Shown one piece after another: positions 56,365 to 64,000 of a stretch of DNA of 64,000 nt. Position 1 is the first letter of the stretch; each line of letters begins with the position of its first letter. The DNA comes from Lampris incognitus. Lineage: Eukaryota; Chordata; Actinopteri; Lampriformes; Lampridae. Where the stretch lies: positions 68,439,167 through 68,503,166 of the forward strand of contig NC_079216.1 of NCBI RefSeq assembly GCF_029633865.1, read 5' to 3'. The translations under genes were made by a program, and so were the position numbers. A model generated the notes under the pieces. The model had not been told where the DNA came from. It made no database searches and was given only the letters and a program-made list of their open reading frames with translations.

Positions 56365-57955
56365 TCAACACACACTGCTGTGTTGTTATGCTGATGACGT
56401 TTTCATCACCCCAGAGACAAATGCCCACCAGGAAAACATTCTTGCTCCAAATAAACTCCACGTTGTGGGGGAGAGGGGGGGGGGTAAATATTTCATTCAT
56501 TGTTTTACATGACCAGCACGTGCAGACAATGACTACAGTTGAAACAACAGCAGGTGAAGAACCTTAAACCAAGCGGTTGTGGAAACAGATATTTGTATGT
56601 ACTAGTCTGCACACGGCCAGGTGTGTCGTTTAACACGCCATCTAACATGTGACGACGGTACACAGCATGAAAAGCTTTATTCCAGCTACTTTCAGCATTC
56701 ACAGTGGTTCGACTTCTGCTATACAGGAGCTTTTCATCGGAAAGGGTGTCCAACAGGGACCCGGCCCCCGGTTTCTTCATGGAGTCTACAGACCCGCAAC
56801 ATGCCAGCGGTGCCTGGAGCAGCGAGTCTGGAACGAGCCGTCACTCCCGCCGTCTGCGAGAGCCTGGTGGCTGAGCAGCGGCCTCCTGTTTAAACTTTAA
56901 AACCTGCATTTTTAAAATGCTGCATATTTGATGACCTGTGAATAAAGAGACTCAAACTGGAAAAAGGTGGGGCTACCCACATCAGCGAAACAAGCTTTTC
57001 AAACTGGGGAACCAGCCCCGTGGGGTGGTGATCTGCTCAGAGATGAGACTGCGGTGATGAGGCTGGGCGAGATTCAAGGCCGTGCAGCATTCACGGTTTG
57101 CATTATTCACTTGCATCCATCACAAGAGCGTCTGTTGTTGCAGACGTGGGGAACAGACGTGTGTGCCGGGAACCTGATGTCCGTGTCTCCGGTTTCCCCT
57201 GCTCGTATTTTACACAGCGCAGCGGTCTGACTACGCCCGTCTTTCCTCAAAGCAACTTGTCAAGCTCATCAATCTTTAATCCTCCATCCTCTGAGCTGCT
57301 ATCAGATAATCCTGACCGGCTACAGGCGTGGTGGAGCAGAGGTGGTGGTGGTGGCCAAAACAAGGGGCTGGGCTTGAGACCTAGGTACTGCTGCCCCTCC
57401 TCACCATCACCGGGGATGCTGTGGGCTGGAAGGCAGATCCAAGCGCCTCATTCAGTCACTCAAAGAAAAGAAGGAAAGAAGCTCGTCATGCTTTACACTC
57501 TTCAAACTGCAGGCTCCACCTTTGTCTAGTGTCGTCTCTGTTTTCTAGTTTCCTTTTCTTCATCTGGATCCACTACCTGCGCAGAGCTGTGGAAACAGGA
57601 CTACATTTACTACCACCAACCGCTGCCACACCTGCCTCATTTCCTCCCACACCTTCTTTGCCTCCCCTCCTCCTCCTCCTCCTCCTCCTCGTCCTCCTCC
57701 TCCTGTCTGTACGGTGCTGTCTTGCCGCAGTACAGGACGTGGAGAGGAAAACACCATCTCACATCTGAGGGACCCTTGGCACCACTGAAAGGCGGAGCCA
57801 GCTCCTGGTGGCGCCTAAAAAAATCAGGAGGATGAGAGACAGCATCTAGTGGATTTTTTTTCTTCCCCAGAACAAAGCCCATCAGTGAAGAAGAGACTTT
57901 TTCTTTCTTCTTTTTTTGGGGAAGCTAACGAGAGAGAGAGAAAACACAGAAGTGG
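56365..57955. other. No gene recognised; short RT-like scrap
   Basis: Just after the satellite, 56387-56404 translates as YADDVF within LLCCYADDVFITPE, which resembles an RT catalytic motif, but no flanking RT blocks are seen. A (CCT)n tract lies at 57664-57702. Otherwise unassigned. Confidence 0.35.
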
Positions 57956-57961
57956 AGGAAA

Positions 57962-58062
57962 ATGCCTTTTGGGGGCTTAGCAGGGCTGAAGGAGCAGGTG
58001 TTGAAGCCTGGAAAGGAAGAGGTGAAGAACACAGTGGGGGACTCTCTGGGAAACCTGCAGAG
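57962..58062 (+). CDS. Candidate first coding exon of an unidentified gene
   Basis: ATG at 57962 in a good context (GGAAAATGCC), 33 codons plus two bases, ending at a strong donor CAGAG|GTGAGA. The peptide starts [17 protein letters not shown] and continues [13 protein letters not shown]. It is charged and amphipathic, and I do not recognise its family. Upstream there is a purine-rich stretch and no other ORF; downstream there is a minisatellite that would lie in intron 1. No second exon is identified before the window ends. It could be a chance ORF. Confidence 0.4.
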
Positions 58063-58239
58063 GTGAGATGAGCGGGGATATGAATACTACTGTGGGTGGT
58101 GGGGGGATTCAGCCACACTGTCACTCTAGCTGGTGTTGAATGGCTTCACCATGAGAGCTCATCCTGCACAAAACACTATCGTGTTGTTTCAGTTGTTACT
58201 TGATCGCTCACATGGCAGAGGTTCATCTGAATGATTTTG

Positions 58240-58905
58240 CCTGAGCCGAAGCTGAGGGCTGAAGCTGAAGCTGAGGGTTGAAGCCGAGGGCTGAAGCTGA
58301 GGGCTGAAGCCAAGGGCTGAAGCTGAAGCTGAGGGTTGAAGCCGAGGGCTGAAGCTGAGGGCTGAAGCTGAGGTCTGAAGCCGAGGTCTGAAGCCGAGGA
58401 AGGAAGCTGAGGGCTGAAGCTGAGGTCTGAAGCCAAGGTCTGAAGCTGAGGGCTGAAGCTGAGGTCTGAGGCCGAGGTCTGAAGCCGAGGAAGGAAGCTG
58501 AGGGCTGAAGCTGAGGTCTGAAGCCGAGGTCTGAAGCCGAGGAAGGAAGCTGAGGGCTGAAGCTGAGGTCTGAAGCCGAGGAAGGAAGCTGAGGGCTGAA
58601 GCTGAGCGCTGAACCTGAAGCTGAGATCTGAAGCCGAGGAATGAAGCTGAGGTCTGAAGTTGAGGGCTGAAGCTGAGGGCTGAAGCTGAGGTCTGAAGCC
58701 GAGGAAGGAAGCTGAGGGCTGAAGCTGAGCGCTGAAGCTGAAGCTGAGATCTGAAGCCGAGGAATGAAGCTGAGGTCTGAAGTTGAGGGCTGAAGCTGAG
58801 GGCTGAAGCTGAGGAATGAAGCTGAGGTCTGAAGTTGAGGGCTGAAGCTGAGGAATGAAGCTGAGGTCGGAAGCTGAGGGCTGAAGCCGAGGGCTGAAGC
58901 GTCAC
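58240..58905. repeat. Short-unit GA-rich minisatellite (12-14 bp subunits)
   Basis: Tandem GAGGGCTGAAGCT, GAGGTCTGAAGCC and GAGGAAGGAAGCT subunits in varying order, with higher-order duplications of several subunits. The long minus-strand ORFs across it (rich in SASALSFSPQL) are products of the repeat. Confidence 0.95.
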
Positions 58906-58909
58906 TTCT

Positions 58910-59759
58910 TACAGACTCTCTGGGAGCCTTGAAGCCAGCACATCAGGTTGAGTGTGTGCTGAGTTGAGAGATCTTGAAGATAAATAAATATTTGATTCTT
59001 GTGCTTGCAATACCAGTGATGTAATCACTGATTTTATTTTAAGACAGCGATACATATTTCATATCTGATGCATATTTCAGTGGGCTTGGTAGGATATGGA
59101 GCCCATGCGCGAGGTAGACTGTCATTAAAAAGATAGAGTAAATGACGAGCAGGCAATTTCCTGTTAAATGAAATACTGCGTGCTCCCCAAGTGTCTCTGA
59201 CAGGGCTTCCTACTAAACAACGCGGGAGATGGACTGCAGTGATTGTCCACGGAGGACCCACGTAGGGAAAACGCGTTTCAACAACTCAGCACCGGAAAAG
59301 ATAGAATCCTTAGAAACTGATGATTTGTGGACCCGGGCAGATTTACTGTCCCTCTTACGAAGCAAACAGAATGGTCAGCGGGGCTTTTACATCTCCACTA
59401 TTTGGACGTGTTAAAAGAAACTCTAAAATATTAAGCATAGCAGATAGAAGTGATGATCTCCAAAGTCAATATTTTAATTTTCAACTTACACATGGTAGTC
59501 CAATGTGAGCCCCAGCTGTCTTTTACATGGCTCAAGGCTACACACACACACACACACACACGGCAAACAGTCAAGAGGAAAATATCATGATTACATATAT
59601 AGATTAAGGAATGTGTATGTACATTGGTCTTTTTTGGAAACCGTCAATGGTGTTGATAAAAGTGCTCAACAAATGTGGAGCAGAATATCTAGATGTAGGA
59701 AGAAATAGCTACATTAGTATATTAATACATGTATTAAAGTGCTTTTCATATATCTATAT

Positions 59760-59790
<31 letters not shown>

Positions 59791-60925
59791 TATATATATA
59801 TATCATATGTTAAGTGAAATTGTACCCTGGTTTCATGGATTTGGGAAGATTCTGGAAATACAGCAGATCATACAAGGCTGTCAGGGACAGGTTGTGTCTG
59901 CTTTCAGTACACAGCTGCAGTATCAGGGTCAGAACCAAGTGTGTGTGTGTGTGTGTGTGTGTGGGGGGGGGGTATCTACTCCACATCTGCATACAGGCTG
60001 TGCACGTGCAGAGCAGCGTGACCTTTCATTAAAGTGCTCTTCCCGACTGGAGTCTGAGAATGGTTTTGTTTGGATTTCACATTTACGTCAAAGACTAAAA
60101 GGTTCAGGGCGGGTCTTGTCTTCTTTTCGGAGCCCAATGAGCTCGGCCGGTAAAAAGTCTTCATCGGCCCCCTGCCTGACTCCTCGGTCTGAGCCGTCTG
60201 TATTCTGAGGGCACTCTAGTCCTGACTCTAGTCTCTATTCCTGATTCTAGAACTATTCCTAATTCTAGTCTCAATTCTAGTCTCGAGTTCTGATTCTAGT
60301 CTCTCTAGTCTCTAATCTACAATGACACAGTTAGTGGGTATCAGCTGGCGGGATATTCCATCTCTTTGGATTATTGGCTGAGGTGCATCTCGAGAGTCTT
60401 CGAGCGTGGCCCCACTGACATTTGGCAAGTGTTCTGGACTACAACAACAGCAACAACTACACGACACACGCAGTGCTCATCTTCAGATGATGCAGTGGGT
60501 CAAAGGGCAATGATGCAACGCTTCTGGCACACTGCACGGTGCTCAGGTAGTACTGTTAACTTTGCTTTGTTGTCCTTGAACTCATTTGTCTGCACATGCT
60601 CAGTTCCAGGGAACGTATTCTCCCATTATGTTGTAGGGAAATGTTTCAGTGGCACAAGGCAGCGGGCAGGAATGCTGCTGCAAGGCTTTGTGCCTCTTGA
60701 CGAAGCTTGTACAGTGTTTGTTGCTGCAGCTTGTGTACCTGCTTTTCAAACAGGTTTAGTTAGCAGCACCTGTGTAGTTATTATTATTATTATTATTATC
60801 ATTAAAAAGCAAGGATGTCAAATGTTAACAGCACCCTCATTCATTTTCACTGCTGTAATATTCATCGTTCTAATTTTCAAAAGTTAGTTCACCATTTCTC
60901 AGATTCATACAGTAATGAGATTTAG
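58910..60925. other. No gene; microsatellites and a dispersed fragment
   Basis: Contains (CA)n at 59540-59562, (TA)n at about 59753-59803, (GT)n with poly-G at 59939-59972 and (ATT)n at 60778-60800. The segment 59629-59672 is the inverted copy of the dispersed fragment near 5277 and 6923. Short CTAGTCTC-type repeats lie at 60215-60310. ORFs here look spurious. Confidence 0.5.
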
Positions 60926-60929
60926 CCAG

Positions 60930-63900
60930 TCTGTGGTACACGACCACCAGGGTACGAGCCTGGGGAAAGTGGTAGTGGAACGAGCTCTGAAAGGGAGACA
61001 GTCTGTGGTACATGACCACCAGGGTACGAGCCTGGGGAAAGTGGTAGTGGAACGAGCACTGAAAGGGAGACAGTCTGTGGTACACGACCACCAGGGTACG
61101 AGCCTGGGGAAAGTGGTAGTGGTACGAGCTCTGAAAGGGAGAAAGTCTGGGGTACATGACCACCAGGGTACGAGCCTGGGGAAAGTGGTAGTGGTATGAG
61201 CTCTGAAAGGGAGACAGTCTGTGGTACACGACCACCAGGGTATGAGCCTGGGGAAAGTGGTAGTGGAACGAGCTCTGAAAGGGAGACAGTCTGTGGTACA
61301 CGACCACCAGGGTACGAGCCTGGGGAAAGTGGTAGTGGAACGAGCTCTGAAAGGGAGACAGTCTGTGGTACACGACCACCAGGGTACGAGCCTGGGGAAA
61401 GTGGTAGTGGTACGAGCTCTGAAAGGGAGACAGTCTGTGGTACACGACCACCAGGGTACGAGCCTGGGGAAAGTGGTAGTGGAACGAGCTCTGAAAGGGA
61501 GACAGTCTGTGGTACACGACCACCAGGGTACGAGCCTGGGGAAAGTGGTAGTGGTACGAGCTCTGAAAGGGAGACAGTCTGTGGTACACGACCACCAGGG
61601 TACGAGCCTGGGGAAAGTGGTAGTGGTACGAGCTCTGAAAGGGAGACAGTCTGTGGTACACGACCACCAGGGTACGAGCCTGGGGAAAGTGGTAGTGGAA
61701 CGAGCACTGAAAGGGAGACAGTCTGTGGTACACGACCACCAGGGTACGAGCCTGGGGAAAGTGGTAGTGGTACGAGCTCTGAAAGGGAGAAAGTCTGTGG
61801 TACATGACCACCAGGGTACGAGCCTGGGGAAAGTGGTAGTGGTACGAGCACTGAAAGGGAGACAGTCTGGGGTACATGACCACCAGGGTACGAGCCTGGG
61901 GAAAGTGGTAGTGGAACGAGCTCTGAAAGGGAGAAAGTCTGTGGTACACGACCACCAGGGTACGAGCCTGGGGAAAGTGGTAGTGGAACGAGCTCTGAAA
62001 GGGAGACAGTCTGTGGTACACGACCACCAGGGTACGAGCCTGGGGAAAGTGGTAGTGGTACGAGCTCTGAAAGGGAGACAGTCTGTGGTACACGACCACC
62101 AGGGTACGAGCCTGGGGAAAGTGGTAGTGGTACGAGCTGTGAAAGGGAGACAGTCTGTGGTACACGACCACCAGGGTACGAGCCTGGGGAAAGTGGTAGT
62201 GTAACGAGCTCTGAAAGGGAGACAGTCTGTGGTACACGACCACCAGGGTACGAGCCTGGGGAAAGTGGTAGTGGTATGAGCTCTGAAAGGGAGACAGTCT
62301 GTGGTACACGACCACCAGGGTACGAGCCTGGGGAAAGTGGTAGTGGTACGAGCACTGAAAGGGAGACAGTCTGGGGTACATGACCACCAGGGTACGAGCC
62401 TGGGGAAAGTGGTAGTGGTACGAGCACTGAAAGGGAGACAGTCTGTGGTACACGACCACCAGGGTACGAGCCTGGGGAAAGTGGTAGTGGTACGAGCACT
62501 GAAAGGGAGACAGTCTGTGGTACACGACCACCAGGGTACGAGCCTGGGGAAAGTGGTAGTGGTACGAGCTCTGAAAGGGAGACAGTCTGTGGTACACGAC
62601 CACCAGGGTACGAGCCTGGGGAAAGTGGTAGTGGTACGAGCTCTGAAAGGGAGACAGTCTGTGGTACACGACCACCAGGGTACGAGCCTGGGGAAAGTGG
62701 TAGTGGTACGAGCACTGAAAGGGAGACAGTCTGTGGTACACGACCACCAGGGTACGAGCCTGGGGAAAGTGGTAGTGGTACGAGCACTGAAAGGGAGACA
62801 GTCTGTGGTACACGACCACCAGGGTACGAGCCTGGGGAAAGTGGTAGTGGTACGAGCTCTGAAAGGGAGACAGTCTGTGGTACACGACCACCAGGGTACG
62901 AGCCTGGGGAAAGTGGTAGTGGTACGAGCTCTGAAAGGGAGACAGTCTGTGGTACACGACCACCAGGGTACGAGCCTGGGGAAAGTGGTAGTGGAACGAG
63001 CTCTGAAAGGGAGACAGTCTGTGGTACACGACCACCAGGGTACGAGCCTGGGGAAAGTGGTAGTGGTACGAGCTCTGAAAGGGAGACAGTCTGTGGTACA
63101 CGACCACCAGGGTACGAGCCTGGGGAAAGTGGTAGTGGTACGAGCTCTGAAAGGGAGACAGTCTGTGGTACATGACCACCAGGGTACGAGCCTGGGGAAA
63201 GTGGTAGTGGTACGAGCACTGAAAGGGAGACAGTCTGTGGTACACGACCACCAGGGTACGAGCCTGGGGAAAGTGGTAGTGGTACGAGCTCTGAAAGGGA
63301 GACAGTCTGTGGTACACGACCACCAGGGTACGAGCCTGGGGAAAGTGGTAGTGGTACGAGCACTGAAAGGGAGACAGTCTGTGGTACACGACCACCAGGG
63401 TACGAGCCTGGGGAAAGTGGTAGTGGTACGAGCACTGAAAGGGAGACAGTCTGTGGTACATGACCACCAGGGTACGAGCCTGGGGAAAGTGGTAGTGGAA
63501 CGAGCTCTGAAAGGGAGACAGTCTGTGGTACACGACCACCAGGGTACGAGCCTGGGGAAAGTGGTAGTGGTACGAGCACTGAAAGGGAGACAGTCTGTGG
63601 TACACGACCACCAGGGTACGAGCCTGGGGAAAGTGGTAGTGGTACGAGCACTGAAAGGGAGACAGTCTGTGGTACACGACCACCAGGGTACGAGCCTGGG
63701 GAAAGTGGTAGTGGTACGAGCACTGAAAGGGAGACAGTCTGTGGTACACGACCACCAGGGTACGAGCCTGGGGAAAGTGGTAGTGGTACGAGCTCTGAAA
63801 GGGAGACAGTCTGTGGTACACGACCACCAGGGTACGAGCCTGGGGAAAGTGGTAGTGGTACGAGCACTGAAAGGGAGACAGTCTGTGGTACACGACCACC

Positions 63901-64000
63901 AGGGTACGAGCCTGGGGAAAGTGGTAGTGGTACGAGCTCTGAAAGGGAGACAGTCTGTGGTACACGACCACCAGGGTACGAGCCTGGGGAAAGTGGTAGT
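60930..64000. repeat. 72-bp satellite/minisatellite, at least 42 copies, runs off window
   Basis: Very regular 72-bp unit containing GTCTGTGGTACACGACCACC, AGGGTACGAGCCTGGGGAAA and GTGGTAGTGG. Variation is confined to a few sites: C or T in ACACG/ACATG, A or T in GGAACGAG/GGTACGAG, T or A in GCTCTGAA/GCACTGAA, and GACA or GAAA. It includes the inverted pair CCAGG...CCTGG. 72 is divisible by three and the unit is stop-free in several frames, hence ORFs up to 1,033 codons on the minus strand with 24-residue periods. The right end is not in the window. Confidence 0.98.

Noticed and set aside
58189-58905. 238-codon minus-strand ORF
   Set aside because: Translation of the GA-rich minisatellite; low complexity only.
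60366-60887. 173-codon plus-strand ORF
   Set aside because: Contains a poly-isoleucine stretch from an ATT microsatellite, has no known domain, and shows no splice or promoter support.
60870-63971. Open frames of 1,033 and 981 codons on the minus strand, and shorter plus-strand ones
   Set aside because: They are produced by a stop-free 72-bp repeat whose length is a multiple of three; the translation repeats every 24 residues in each frame and there is no promoter or splice context.

Overview
The window is vertebrate, almost certainly teleost fish, nuclear DNA. The evidence is two intron-containing genes with fish-type relatives, CR1/L2/Rex1-, RTE- and DIRS-type retroelement debris, Tc1-like transposons, tRNA- and 5S-derived SINEs of kinds common in fish, many (CA)n tracts and no operon structure. 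No species is inferred. Exon models were made by eye from ORFs, GT/AG sites and reading phase.

Layout. 1-5.0 kb: the 5' four coding exons (minus strand) of a guanylyl-cyclase-regulating neuronal calcium sensor (GCIP/GCAP family), with transposon debris in its introns; its last exon is not visible in the window. 5.3-13.7 kb: a transposon graveyard, including a palindromic Tc1 element, several non-LTR fragments, a 27-copy minisatellite grown inside a LINE, and a tRNA-SINE. 13.7-42.3 kb: the complete coding set of the circadian bHLH-PAS transcription factor Bmal2 (arntl2) on the minus strand, modelled as 17 exons, 1,917 nt, 638 codons plus stop. The first exon is proposed at 42.3 kb in a CpG-rich region, so intron 1 is about 18.7 kb. 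That intron holds tRNA-SINEs, a 5S-derived SINE, three minisatellites and a DIRS retrotransposon carrying a nested MITE. A perfect ROR/REV-ERB-type element lies beside exon 1.

42.7-57 kb: the flank upstream of arntl2, with three large minisatellites, one DANA/Mermaid-like SINE, a fish dispersed repeat in two copies (one carrying a 204-bp hAT-like MITE, one empty), an RTE-type LINE end and a minus-strand Rex1-type LINE. 57.9 kb: one candidate first coding exon of an unidentified plus-strand gene. 58.2-64 kb: a short-unit minisatellite, microsatellites, and a 72-bp satellite that runs off the right edge.

The two recognised genes work in retinal photoreceptor calcium feedback on cGMP synthesis and in the circadian clock; nothing in the sequence shows that they cooperate. 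No new enzymatic or defence system was found. The distinctive features are the high minisatellite load (about a sixth of the window, including both sides of arntl2 exon 1), the near-perfect palindromic Tc1, and insertions datable from target-site duplications.
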